Source: a bacterium (GTDB lineage: Bacteria > Planctomycetota > J058 > JACQDU01). From it: a stretch of 7,676 bases of DNA. Position 1 is the stretch's first letter. The number at the start of each line of letters is the position of its first letter. Made by a program: the position numbers and the translations under genes. A model generated the notes under the pieces. That model saw nothing but the letters and a program-made list of their open reading frames with translations, ran no database searches and had not been told where the DNA came from. The stretch is from positions 1-7,676 of the forward strand of contig JACQDU010000509.1 of NCBI GenBank assembly GCA_016200955.1. The letters run 5' to 3'. Positions 1-6,979 of this stretch are shown one piece after another.

Positions 1-1969
1 CGACGAGGCAGTCGTAGAGGATCGCTCCCAGGCCGTAGACGTCGGCTCTCACGTCCTGCTCGGAGCCGCGGCCGCGCACCAGCTCGGGCGCGAGGAAGGC
101 GGCGCCCTCGAGCTCGAACGTCCGCGCGAGCCGCTCGCGCGCCTCGTCTCGCGTGAGGCAGATGTCGAGGATGAGCGGCTCTCCTCCCGCTTCTTTCAGG
201 ACGATGCAGGAAGACGAGAGAGAGCGGTGCGTGAGGCCGACCTGGTGGCACGCGTGGAGCGAGCGCGCGATCTTCTCGCAGAGCTCGAACGCCCGGGGCG
301 GCGCGAGCGGCCCGCCCCCGAGCACCGAAGCGAGGTCGCGCCCGCGGACGAGGTCGAAGGCCGCCCAGGGGAAGCGCCGGATCCCGACGAGGCCGTTCGC
401 GCGGATCCTCGCGATCCCCGCTCGCCGATCGACCCTCTCGAGCGCCTGGAGGCCGCGCCTCAGGCGCTCGCTGAAGCGGTCGGCCTCGTCGCCGTCGATC
501 ATGAGGACCTTGAAGGCGACCTCGATGTCGAGCATCTCGTGCTTCGCGTGGAAGGAGGCGCACGTCGCGTCCTTCGAGAGAGCGGCGAGGATGCGGTAGC
601 GATCGACGACGTCTCCCACGGAGGGAAGGACCTCGCGGATCCCCGACGCCGCGACGCCCGGGCCCGGGATCGCGCTCCCGGTGCCCGGGGCCGCGGGGCC
701 GGGCATCGCGGAGTGGCGGCCGCTCGGGGGCGGAGGCATGCGCATCGTCGCCTCGCCTCCCTGGCTCGCGGCCTCGGAGCCCATGGGCATGCGCTTCGTC
801 TCGAAGTCGCCCGCGGCGAGCGGCGCCTTCGAGAAGAAGCTCGCCGGAGGCGGCGGGAGGGCGGTCGTGGCCTCGCCCGAGACCGCGAGCGGCCACGTCC
901 CGATCGACGGCGACGACTTCGCTCGCGCGTCGGGCGACGATTTGGCGCGGACGTCCGGCGACGTCGGGAGAGGCAAGGACGCGGAAGACGGCGGCGGGAG
1001 CGGCCACGGAGCGATCGCGCTCGTCCCCTCGCCCGAGCGCTCGAGCGGGCTCCGCGCGGGCGGCGCCGGGCGCATCCCCGGAGGCGCCTCCGTCCCGGGC
1101 GGCGTGTCGAACGGCAGAGGAGTCGGCGTGGGCTTCCACACGCCCGACCCCGTCGTTCCCGCCGGAGGAGACGGCGGAGGATGCTTCCACGATCCCGAGC
1201 TCGGAGGCGGAGGCGTCGGCTTCCACGCCTGGGACGAGCCGGGCGAGGGAGCGCTTGCTCGCCACACCCCCGAGGGCGGCGGCGATCCCGCCGGGAGCGG
1301 AGGCTGCGCAGGGTAAGCCCCGCTCCCGGGCCTTCCCGATGCCGGCGGGGGAGGCGCCGGCGGAGAGTAGCGGCCGCTCCCCGGCCTCGCGGGCGGCGGG
1401 ACCGGTGTCGGTCGCCACGCCGGCGGAGGCGGCGCCGCCGGGAACGGTGGCGGCGCGGCCGCCGGGAATGGAGGGCGCGCGGCCGCCGGGAGCGGCGTGG
1501 CCGCTGCCGGAAAAGGAGGCGGCGCGGCCGCCGGGAACGGCGTGGCCGCTGCCGGAAAGGGAGGCGGCGTCGCGGCGGCCGCGAAGGGCGGCTGCGAGGG
1601 AGGCGCCCTCCACGAGCCCGCCGGCGGCGGCGGCATCGGCATCGTGCTCTCGCCCGAGCTCACGAAGGGATCGGGCGGCGCGGGCGCCGCCGGGGCCGCT
1701 TGCGGCGCGGGGTGGAGCGAGTGCCACGTGTCCGTGATCGAGGACGGCGCCGCCATGGGGACCGTGAGCTCGCCCGCCTCGCCCGCCCCTCCGAGGAGAG
1801 CGTCGAGCTCGCTCGCCTGCGCCTGCGCCATGACGCCCCGGCGGACGAGCTCGTCTCGCAGGGTCGCCGTCGTCGGCACGATCGCGCGGAAGCACTCGCT
1901 CACGACCTCGCGCGAGGCGAGGCCGCGTGAGATGGCGAGCTTTCCGAAGGCGATGTCTCGCTCGTGCAC
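1..1969 (-). CDS. Ser/Thr protein kinase-like protein, probable pseudokinase (3' end beyond window)
   Basis: The frame is open from a GTG at 1969 to the left edge (656 codons); the C-terminus is missing. Residues 1-60 form a helical N-terminal segment (HERDIAFGKLAISRGLASRE) resembling the small helical modules seen at the N-terminus of some myxobacterial kinases and GspE-type proteins. Residues about 80-440 are a Pro/Ala/Gly-rich linker with repeated WKPTP-like motifs. From residue 458 (YRIL) a kinase fold follows: VAFK Lys487, a plausible alpha-C Glu501, APE at 627-629 and the subdomain IX Asp643 (DVRADVYGLG). The catalytic parts are broken. The glycine loop reads LSKDATCASF with no glycine, HRDLKPxN reads HRSLSSSC (581-588), and DFG reads DIC (602-604). 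The kinase family is clear; loss of catalysis is inferred. The GTG start is preferred because the N-terminal module begins there and a weak GGGAA lies 5 nt upstream; an in-frame ATG at 1831 would remove that module. It is third in a same-strand run after mtnP. Confidence 0.87.
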   Translation of the reverse strand, partial: MHERDIAFGKLAISRGLASREVVSECFRAIVPTTATLRDELVRRGVMAQAQASELDALLGGAGEAGELTVPMAAPSSITDTWHSLHPAPQAAPAAPAPPDPFVSSGESTMPMPPPPAGSWRAPPSQPPFAAAATPPPFPAAATPFPAAAPPPFPAAATPLPAAARPPFPAAAPPPFPAAPPPPAWRPTPVPPPARPGSGRYSPPAPPPPASGRPGSGAYPAQPPLPAGSPPPSGVWRASAPSPGSSQAWKPTPPPPSSGSWKHPPPSPPAGTTGSGVWKPTPTPLPFDTPPGTEAPPGMRPAPPARSPLERSGEGTSAIAPWPLPPPSSASLPLPTSPDVRAKSSPDARAKSSPSIGTWPLAVSGEATTALPPPPASFFSKAPLAAGDFETKRMPMGSEAASQGGEATMRMPPPPSGRHSAMPGPAAPGTGSAIPGPGVAASGIREVLPSVGDVVDRYRILAALSKDATCASFHAKHEMLDIEVAFKVLMIDGDEADRFSERLRRGLQALERVDRRAGIARIRANGLVGIRRFPWAAFDLVRGRDLASVLGGGPLAPPRAFELCEKIARSLHACHQVGLTHRSLSSSCIVLKEAGGEPLILDICLTRDEARERLARTFELEGAAFLAPELVRGRGSEQDVRADVYGLGAILYDCLV
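1477..1566. repeat. Two-copy 45-bp tandem repeat inside the kinase-like gene linker
   Basis: Positions 1477-1521 and 1522-1566 are directly adjacent 45-bp copies that differ at two bases by eye. A shorter partial copy begins at 1453, 24 bp before the first. The unit length is a multiple of three, so each copy adds 15 residues to the Pro/Ala-rich linker (PFPAAAPPPFPAAATP-like) and keeps the frame. The copies are nearly identical, which suggests recent duplication by slippage or unequal recombination and likely length variation between strains. Confidence 0.8.
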
Positions 1970-1993
1970 GGCCGTTCCCGGCGACAGTCTAGA

Positions 1994-2008
1994 GGCTCGC
2001 GGCGAGCC
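1994..2008. repeat. Short hairpin between mtnP and the kinase-like gene
   Basis: GGCTCG and CGAGCC form a perfect 6-bp stem with a 3-nt loop in the 79-bp gap between the mtnP stop and the kinase-like gene start. It has no T-run, so it is not a typical intrinsic terminator. It could weaken read-through from mtnP, or be chance in GC-rich DNA. Just downstream in the reading direction is TAGACT, a weak -10-like hexamer without a convincing -35. Confidence 0.3.
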
Positions 2009-2048
2009 GAGCCACACGGCGCGCTCCCGGTGGCTCCCACCAGGCCGA

Positions 2049-2939
2049 CTAGGACTCCTCGGGATCCTCGACGCTTATGTAACGGCCGATGAGAGGAGCG
2101 AGGGCGCGCTTGGTGACCATGGGCACGGCGTCCGAGCGGGTCATGATCGCGTTCTTGAGGGCGTGAGAGCACGCGCACGTGCGCGGGGTCTTCACGTCGA
2201 GCGCGAGGATCGCGCGGCGGATGATCCGCTTCGCGTTGTCCACGTTCTTCATGAGGACCGCGATGACCCTCTCGACGCTCACGTCCTCCTCGGTCTCGTG
2301 CCAGCAGTCGTAGTCGGTCGAGAGAGCGAGCGTCGAGTAGCAGATCTCGGCCTCGCGGGCCAATCGCGCCTCGGGGAGGTTCGTCATGCCGATCACGGAG
2401 ACGCCCCAGCTCCGGAAGACCTTCGACTCGGCGCGCGTCGAGAACTGCGGGCCCTCGATGCACACGTAGGTGCCGCCGTCGTGGCGCGTGACGCCCTCGC
2501 GGTCGGCGGAGTCGCGGAGCACGCCGCGCAGGTCGGCGCACACCGGGTCCGCGAGCGGGACGTGCGCGACGATCCCGTGCTCGAAGAAGGTCCGGGGGCG
2601 CGCGACCGTGCGGTCGATGAACTGGTCGGGCAGGACGAGGTGACCCGGCTGGATGTCTTCCTTCATGGAGCCGACCGCGGAGACCGAGATGAGCCGCCCG
2701 ACTCCGAGCGCCTTCATGGCGAAGAGGTTCGCGCGGTAGGGGACCTCGGTGGGAGAGTAGCGGTGGCCGCGCCCGTGGCGCGGGAGGAAGATGATCTCGC
2801 GGCCCTCGAGCGTGCCCAGGACGAGCTCGTCCGAGGGCTGCCCGAAGGGCGTCGTGACCGAGCGCCGCTCGCGCACCTCGAAGCCCTCGAGCTCGTAGAG
2901 CCCGCTTCCGCCGATCACGCCGACTCTGTGGTCCTGCAC
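2049..2939 (-). CDS. mtnP: S-methyl-5'-thioadenosine phosphorylase (MtnP)
   Basis: This 296-residue protein is a class I purine nucleoside phosphorylase/MTAP family member of normal length. It splits 5'-methylthioadenosine with phosphate into adenine and 5-methylthioribose-1-phosphate, the first step in recycling this by-product of polyamine synthesis; it acts in the cytoplasm. Landmarks in order are the phosphate-loop GGSG (10-13), RHGRGH (54-59), SAVGS (87-91), EGPQFSTRAES (162-172), GMTNLPE (184-190) and TDYDCW (208-213). The Asp residues of TDYDCW are those the MTAP branch uses to recognise 6-aminopurine, which favours MTA over inosine or guanosine. A Cys-x-Cys pair (CACSHAL) near the C-terminus is shared by many bacterial homologues. 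The start is GTG at 2939, with GGAGG (2945-2949) 5 nt upstream. The radical SAM gene ends 57 nt upstream on the same strand, so co-transcription is possible. The alternative is a methylthioinosine phosphorylase, which has closely similar sequence. Confidence 0.95.
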   Translation of the reverse strand: MQDHRVGVIGGSGLYELEGFEVRERRSVTTPFGQPSDELVLGTLEGREIIFLPRHGRGHRYSPTEVPYRANLFAMKALGVGRLISVSAVGSMKEDIQPGHLVLPDQFIDRTVARPRTFFEHGIVAHVPLADPVCADLRGVLRDSADREGVTRHDGGTYVCIEGPQFSTRAESKVFRSWGVSVIGMTNLPEARLAREAEICYSTLALSTDYDCWHETEEDVSVERVIAVLMKNVDNAKRIIRRAILALDVKTPRTCACSHALKNAIMTRSDAVPMVTKRALAPLIGRYISVEDPEES

Positions 2940-2996
2940 GGTCGCCTCCGCGAGAGGGTCGAGCTTACCAAAGGCCCGGCCGCGCGATCCCGTCTC

Positions 2997-3881
2997 TCAG
3001 CAAGGCCAGGACGGATCGGTGCAGGCTCGACGGAAGCCGTCCTGGCTCACGCCCACGCGAGAGGCTCCGAGGACTTCCTGGAAGACGCTCGCGACCCGGA
3101 AGAAGCGCTCGAGCGTGTTCCACTCCCCGAGCCCGGCTCGCACGAGAGCGTCGGGGAGAGGAAGCTCCGCGTGAGAGCGAGCGCGCTTCGTGCGGGCGCC
3201 GTTCTTCGAGCCGTCTCCCAGGAGCCAGTGGTCGAGGATCGCTCCGTGGGCGTGAGAGCCGAGCGTCTTCGCGAACGTCCTCTCATCGTCGAGAGGCAGG
3301 AGAGGAGAGCACACGGCGACGGTCGCCACGCCGCTCTCCTTTAGAGCTCGGAGAGCGGAGAGGCGCGTCGCGAGAGGCGTCGCGTGAGGAGGCAAGCCGT
3401 CGATCTTCGCCCGGTCGGTCTCGACCGTGATCTGGACGAGCACGCGCGCTCGCTTGCCGAGGCGGACGAGCAGCCCGAGGTCGCGGACCGGCCCGCCCGT
3501 GTGCGTCTGGAGCACGAGGAGATCGGGGGGCTCGTCTTCCATCGCTTCGAGGATCCCCCGCGTCACGCCGAGCGCCGTCTCCTGCGGCACGTAAGGGTCG
3601 GTCACGCTCGACATGAAGATCCTGAGAGCCGAGCCGCTCTCGCGGAGCTTCCTCGCCTCGTCCCGGTAGAGCGAGGCGGCGCCTTCCTTCGAGAAGACGT
3701 AGCTCCCCCAGGCCCGCGCGCGGTCCTTTCCGTAGCGCGTCTCGGAGGCGTAGCAGTAGACCCCGCAGAGAGCGCGGCCGAACGCGCATCCGCGGTAAGG
3801 GTTGAGCGTGTGCGTGAAGCCCTCGAGGAAGCCTCCCGTGGGAGTGAGGATCGACCTCGCGGGGACGACGCCGGTTTCCAC
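2997..3881 (-). CDS. Radical SAM protein, SplB-like / COG1533 family
   Basis: This 294-residue protein resembles the radical SAM group often named DNA repair photolyase or spore photoproduct lyase-like. The opening (SILTPTGGFLEGFTHTLNPYRGC) is typical of the group and leads into Cys32, Cys39 and Cys43, followed by Tyr-Ala. These would bind the 4Fe-4S cluster that cleaves S-adenosylmethionine. The spacing is C-x6-C-x3-C rather than C-x3-C-x2-C. The barrel continues with IFMSSVTDPYVPQE (about residues 79-92), LLVLQTHTGG, VLVQITVETD and VAVCSPLLPL. The substrate is unknown, and the photolyase label should not be read as proof of DNA repair. The start is uncertain: GTG at 3881 is the first candidate before the conserved opening but has no good Shine-Dalgarno. 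A GTG near 3962 would add 27 codons translated through the intergenic palindromes and looks unlikely. It is divergent from lptF and leads a same-strand run with mtnP. Confidence 0.85.
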   Translation of the reverse strand: METGVVPARSILTPTGGFLEGFTHTLNPYRGCAFGRALCGVYCYASETRYGKDRARAWGSYVFSKEGAASLYRDEARKLRESGSALRIFMSSVTDPYVPQETALGVTRGILEAMEDEPPDLLVLQTHTGGPVRDLGLLVRLGKRARVLVQITVETDRAKIDGLPPHATPLATRLSALRALKESGVATVAVCSPLLPLDDERTFAKTLGSHAHGAILDHWLLGDGSKNGARTKRARSHAELPLPDALVRAGLGEWNTLERFFRVASVFQEVLGASRVGVSQDGFRRACTDPSWPC

Positions 3882-3898
3882 GGGGGGATTGCACCATT

Positions 3899-3959
3899 TG
3901 CGGGGGGCTGCGCCCCCCGCATTCCCCCCTGCTCGGCCACGCGGCGATCCGCGCCGCGT
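3899..3959. repeat. GC-rich palindrome cluster (REP-like) in the divergent intergenic region
   Basis: TGCGGGGGGC (3899-3908) and GCCCCCCGCA (3912-3921) form a perfect 10-bp stem with a 3-nt loop. A second perfect stem follows: ACGCGGCG (3939-3946) with CGCCGCGT (3952-3959), loop 5 nt. After it come further partly self-complementary stretches (to about 4015) of CGGCGCTTCTCGCAGCGG type. Neither stem has a T-run, and a terminator is not expected between divergent genes, so a dispersed intergenic repeat is the better reading. The promoters of both flanking genes must lie within 3882-4053, but none is recognisable. Confidence 0.6.
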
Positions 3960-4047
3960 CACTGCTTGCCGCGGCGCTTCTCGCAGCGGGCCTGCGCTTC
4001 GCTCGCGGCCGACGGCTCCGGGCGCAGCAGGCGAGACAACCACGGAC

Positions 4048-4052
4048 AGGAG
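4048..4052 (+). promoter_or_regulatory. AGGAG Shine-Dalgarno-like site before lptF
   Basis: AGGAG lies 1 nt before the ATG at 4054, which is closer than usual, but 19 nt before the in-frame GTG at 4072, which is too far. It therefore favours ATG 4054 weakly. The homologous part of the protein (IRVLERYVLLELLRTF) begins near the GTG, so the start is not settled. Confidence 0.45.
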
Positions 4053-4053
4053 C

Positions 4054-5220
4054 ATGCTAGAACGGCTCTCCGTGATTCGAGTCCTCGAGCGGTACGTGCT
4101 CCTCGAGCTCCTGCGCACGTTCGCGCTCACGCTCATCGCGATCACGTTCGTGTTCGTCCTCGGGACGGTGTTCCGGCTCATGAAGGACGAGCTCACGTAC
4201 CTCCAGATCCTGCGAGTCCTTCCTTACGCGGTCGCGTACACGTTCCCTTACCTCGTGCCCATGGCTTTCCTGGTCGCGCTCACGCTCTCCTACGGGAGGC
4301 TCGTCGCCGACCGCGAGGTGCTGGCGCTCGAGAGCTGCGGGATCCCGGCGCGGGCGCTCGCGACGCCGGCGATCGTGCTCGCGGTGATCCTCTCGCTCGC
4401 GTCTCTCCTCCTGCAGGCGGAGTGGCTTCCTTACTGCCACCAGAAGAAGAGCGAGATCGAGCGAGCGGTCCTCGAGGAGGTCCTCTCGCTCGGCGAGGGA
4501 GGGCCGTGGACGCGCGTCTTCAAGCAGCAGGGCTTCGACATCTACGTGAGACACCACAAGGGCCCGCTCCTCGAGGGAGTCGTCCTGCACATGGACGTCG
4601 AGGGGCAGCCCACGACGATCACCGCCGAGCGCGGGAACGTGCGCTCCGTCCTCGACGAGCGGGAGAGGCCCGAGCTGGTGCTCGAGCTCGCGAACGTCTC
4701 CATGACCCGCTTCTCGCGCAACCCCGACACCTTCGAGCCGGACGAGCCGATCCGGGGGCACTTCGACAGCTACGTCCACCGCCAGCCCATGGGCGGAGGC
4801 GGACGCACCAAGACCAACGACTACTCGACGTGGCAGCTCCGCGAGCTCGTCGCCAAGGAGACGGACGCCCGCCGCTTCGCCGGCGCCTGCGGCCTCGTCG
4901 CGGGAGCGGCGATCGCCGTGGACGACCGCCTCGAGGGAGTCCCGGCCGAGATGGCCATGCGCGCGGCCGTCGCGACGGCTCCTCTCATCTTCCTCGCGAT
5001 CGGGTTCCCTCTCACGATCGCTCTCAGGGACCCGAACCGGCTCGTGCCGTTCGTCTACGGGATCGCGGCCGTCTCGGCGTTCTACTTCGGGCCCATGCTC
5101 GTCGGTCGCACGCTCTCGGAGGAGCCCGGGGGCTGGCCGCTCTGGTGCTTCCTGGGAGATGCGACGAGCCTCGTCGCGGCGGCGGGCTTCGCGCTGCTCG
5201 CGCGGAGGATGCGGCGGTGA
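4054..5220 (+). CDS. lptF: LPS export permease LptF (YjgP/YjgQ family)
   Basis: The 388-residue product belongs to the LptF/LptG permease family. These two proteins and an LptB dimer form the inner-membrane ABC transporter that extracts LPS and passes it through LptC and LptA to the outer membrane. The predicted layout fits: three hydrophobic segments at about 23-41, 57-79 and 102-122, a periplasmic region of about 125-300 (beta-jellyroll in known structures), and three more at about 305-325, 331-352 and 361-383. The motif LSYGRLVADREVLALESCGI (79-96 region) is the cytoplasmic coupling-helix signature of the family. Length is normal. It is directly followed by a second family member whose start overlaps its stop (GTGA, 5217-5220), the usual lptF-lptG order. 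The naming of F versus G rests on order and on this signature rather than on a decisive residue. ATG 4054 is used as the start; GTG 4072 is the alternative. Confidence 0.9.
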   Translation: MLERLSVIRVLERYVLLELLRTFALTLIAITFVFVLGTVFRLMKDELTYLQILRVLPYAVAYTFPYLVPMAFLVALTLSYGRLVADREVLALESCGIPARALATPAIVLAVILSLASLLLQAEWLPYCHQKKSEIERAVLEEVLSLGEGGPWTRVFKQQGFDIYVRHHKGPLLEGVVLHMDVEGQPTTITAERGNVRSVLDERERPELVLELANVSMTRFSRNPDTFEPDEPIRGHFDSYVHRQPMGGGGRTKTNDYSTWQLRELVAKETDARRFAGACGLVAGAAIAVDDRLEGVPAEMAMRAAVATAPLIFLAIGFPLTIALRDPNRLVPFVYGIAAVSAFYFGPMLVGRTLSEEPGGWPLWCFLGDATSLVAAAGFALLARRMRR

Positions 5221-6317
5221 AGACGCTCGACCGCTGGATCTTGAGGAAGTTCGCCGTGACCTACGCGATCTTCGCGGCGGCGATCCTCATCGTGTTCATC
5301 GTCACGGACAGCCTGAACAAGCTCGGGACCTTCATGGGAGCGGGCGGGTCTCTCGCGAGCACGTGGCTGGGCTACTACGGCGCCCTCTTGCCCGACATCT
5401 ATTACATGCTCGCGCCCTTCGTGACGCTCACCGCGGGCCTTTGGGTCGTCCACGACTTGAAGCGCCACAACGAGTTCGTGCCGATCCTCTCCGCGGGGCT
5501 TCCTCCCTGGCGGATCGTGACTCCCATCTTCCTCGCGGCGGCGTTCCTCGCATTTCTCATGTTCCTCGACCGCGAGTACGTGATCCCCGCCGCATCGATC
5601 GCGCAGCTCAGGAAGGAACAGAGCAAGCTGGTGAAGCACGCTTACCTGATCCCTAGCCCGATCCCCGACAAGTCGGGCGGCGTCCTCTCGGCTCGCTTCT
5701 TCGACACCAAGAAGCAGGAGCTCGACGAGCCGCGCTACACGCTCCTCGACGCGCAGGGCCGCGAGACGGTCAGCGCGATCGCCTCCACGGCGTTCCATCA
5801 CCCCGCGGACGCCGCCTCGCCGAACTCGTGGGTCTTCCGGGACGGGATCCTCATCCGCTGCGAGCCGGGCGACGGCGGCGAGCACGTCGCCGTCGTGAGG
5901 ATCCCGGCGAGCGGCATGGCGATCGAGACGGACATAGAGCCCCTCGACGTGGAGAGCTCGATCTACGCGATCACCTACCTCTCGACCGACCAGATGCGCC
6001 GGCAGTACGAGAGGTGCCCTTTCCTCCGCCACCTGGGAGTCCAGCTCGAGCGGCGCTACAGCTACCCGAGCGCGAGCGTGATCCTCCTCCTGCTCGGGCT
6101 CCCGTTCGTCCTGAGAGGAGACAAGGGAGACAAGGCGCAGGCGACGATCGGCGTCCTCGCGTGCATGGGGATCTGCGCGCTGTTCTTCCTCGTCACCGCG
6201 TTCTGCGAGGACATGGGAGCGCGGCCGGGAGGCGCTCACCCGAGGCTCGCGGCGTGGCTGCCGAACCTGCTGTTCGGCGTTCCCGGGATCGTCGCCTTCC
6301 TGAGAGCGGCGCGGTAG
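5217..6317 (+). CDS. lptG: LPS export permease LptG (YjgP/YjgQ family)
   Basis: The 366-residue product is the second half-permease, the partner of LptF in LPS extraction. It opens with KTLDRWILRKFAVTY, which matches the amphipathic start of the family. It has hydrophobic segments at about 12-30, 55-77 and 98-117, a periplasmic region of about 120-280, and hydrophobic segments at about 284-299, 308-330 and 344-363. The segment HDLKRHNEFVPILSAGLPPW (79-98) is the coupling-helix signature, with NEF..ILSAG in the place where LptF has ADREVLALESCG. ERRYSYPSASVILLLLGLPF (278-297) is the conserved entry to the C-terminal membrane half. The start is GTG 5217, supported by GGAGGA (5204-5209) 7 nt upstream and by the 4-base overlap with the lptF stop, which implies translational coupling. 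No lptA, lptB or lptC gene is visible in the window. Confidence 0.92.
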   Translation: MKTLDRWILRKFAVTYAIFAAAILIVFIVTDSLNKLGTFMGAGGSLASTWLGYYGALLPDIYYMLAPFVTLTAGLWVVHDLKRHNEFVPILSAGLPPWRIVTPIFLAAAFLAFLMFLDREYVIPAASIAQLRKEQSKLVKHAYLIPSPIPDKSGGVLSARFFDTKKQELDEPRYTLLDAQGRETVSAIASTAFHHPADAASPNSWVFRDGILIRCEPGDGGEHVAVVRIPASGMAIETDIEPLDVESSIYAITYLSTDQMRRQYERCPFLRHLGVQLERRYSYPSASVILLLLGLPFVLRGDKGDKAQATIGVLACMGICALFFLVTAFCEDMGARPGGAHPRLAAWLPNLLFGVPGIVAFLRAAR

Positions 6318-6327
6318 GGAGCGCGAG

Positions 6328-6372
6328 GACGAGAGCCGGGCGACCCGGAGGTGAAGTCACCCGGCTCTCGTC
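6328..6372. terminator. Convergent-end hairpin, likely bidirectional terminator
   Basis: GACGAGAGCCGGG (6328-6340) and CCCGGCTCTCGTC (6360-6372) form a perfect 13-bp stem around a 19-nt loop that contains a smaller GTGA/TCAC stem. It fills the 63-bp gap between the lptG stop (6317) and the stop of the leftward gene (6381). The position and strength fit a terminator serving both strands. There is no T-run on either side, so it is not a canonical intrinsic terminator. Confidence 0.6.
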
Positions 6373-6380
6373 ACGGTGTC

Positions 6381-6908
6381 TCACGCGACGTGGGTGGGGC
6401 CCCCGGCTCCCGCGGAGTCGGAAGCGCCGGCCCCGCCGGCGGGAGGCGTGCCGCCGGACTCGTGGGCCTTGTCGAAGCGCTTCTTCTCCGCCGGGCCCAT
6501 GGTGTGGTTGAGGAGACGCGTCTCCTCGGCCTTCTTCGCCCGCGCCTGGTTCTCGGCGCTCGTGAGAGGGCGCTGCTTCTTGTCGGGCTTGAAACCGAAC
6601 TTCGCGATGTCGGGGCTCTCCTCCCCGAGGAAGGCCTTGATGCACGTGTGCGCCGACTTCACGAAGTGCCGGATCTCGAGCCTCTTGGCGTCGAGCTCCA
6701 TCTGAGCCTTCTTGAGCTCGGTCTTGAGGGTGCGCTTCGTCTTGAAGGGCGAGCGCAACCCCACGGCCTTGTCGAGGAGCTCGTGCTTCGGGAGCTCCGT
6801 TCCGTCGAAGGTCAGGTGAGCGGCGGCGGGGACGTGCGTCTTGAGCGCCTCGATGAACAGGTCGAGGACGAGCTCGTCTCCACGGATGATCTCGGGCTTG
6901 ATGGACAT
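6381..6908 (-). CDS. Conserved-looking protein of unknown function, Lys/Arg-rich
   Basis: The 175-residue product starts at ATG 6908 with AAGGAG (6917-6922) 8 nt upstream; a longer frame to 7079 has no comparable site and would run through the upstream repeats. There is no signal peptide or membrane segment, so it is probably cytoplasmic. Residues 12-100 look helical, with a charged stretch at 56-76. The segment SPDIAKFGFKPDKKQRPLTS (about 98-117) followed by Lys/Arg-rich helix and EETRLLNHTMGPAEKKRF (118-145) resembles the tail of a family of uncharacterised proteins from planctomycetes and other bacteria ending in a TR..RHTMG..QK pattern; this is from memory and not verified. Residues 150-175 are a Gly/Ala/Ser/Pro tail. 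The function is unknown. Its leader holds a 7-bp inverted repeat (CGGCTCC 6943-6949, GGAGCCG 6960-6966). The upstream region looks like a sigma54-type control region. Confidence 0.8.
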   Translation of the reverse strand: MSIKPEIIRGDELVLDLFIEALKTHVPAAAHLTFDGTELPKHELLDKAVGLRSPFKTKRTLKTELKKAQMELDAKRLEIRHFVKSAHTCIKAFLGEESPDIAKFGFKPDKKQRPLTSAENQARAKKAEETRLLNHTMGPAEKKRFDKAHESGGTPPAGGAGASDSAGAGGPTHVA

Positions 6909-6979
6909 GGCTGTCTCTCCTTGCGGTTCGGGTTGGTTGGATCGGCTCCCGACCGCGGAGGAGCCGCTCGACTCCTTTC

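Noticed and set aside
227..3344. Long rightward open frames over the kinase-like gene and mtnP (227-1930, 1497-3344)
   Set aside because: They are Arg-rich or low-complexity with no family resemblance, and they lie antisense to well-supported leftward genes; GC-rich coding DNA yields such open frames routinely.
3882..4196. N-terminal extension of the radical SAM gene to 4196
   Set aside because: It would translate the intergenic palindromes and overlap the lptF start on the other strand; the extra residues are low-complexity.
3384..5216. A 5' extension of lptG reaching back to 3384 (977 codons)
   Set aside because: The extension is antisense to the radical SAM gene and out of frame over lptF. 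The protein resembles LptG only from GTG 5217, which has its own Shine-Dalgarno.
4057..6239. Leftward open frames opposite lptF and lptG
   Set aside because: Their products are strings of Arg, Glu, Asp and His typical of antisense translation of GC-rich genes, with no domain signal.
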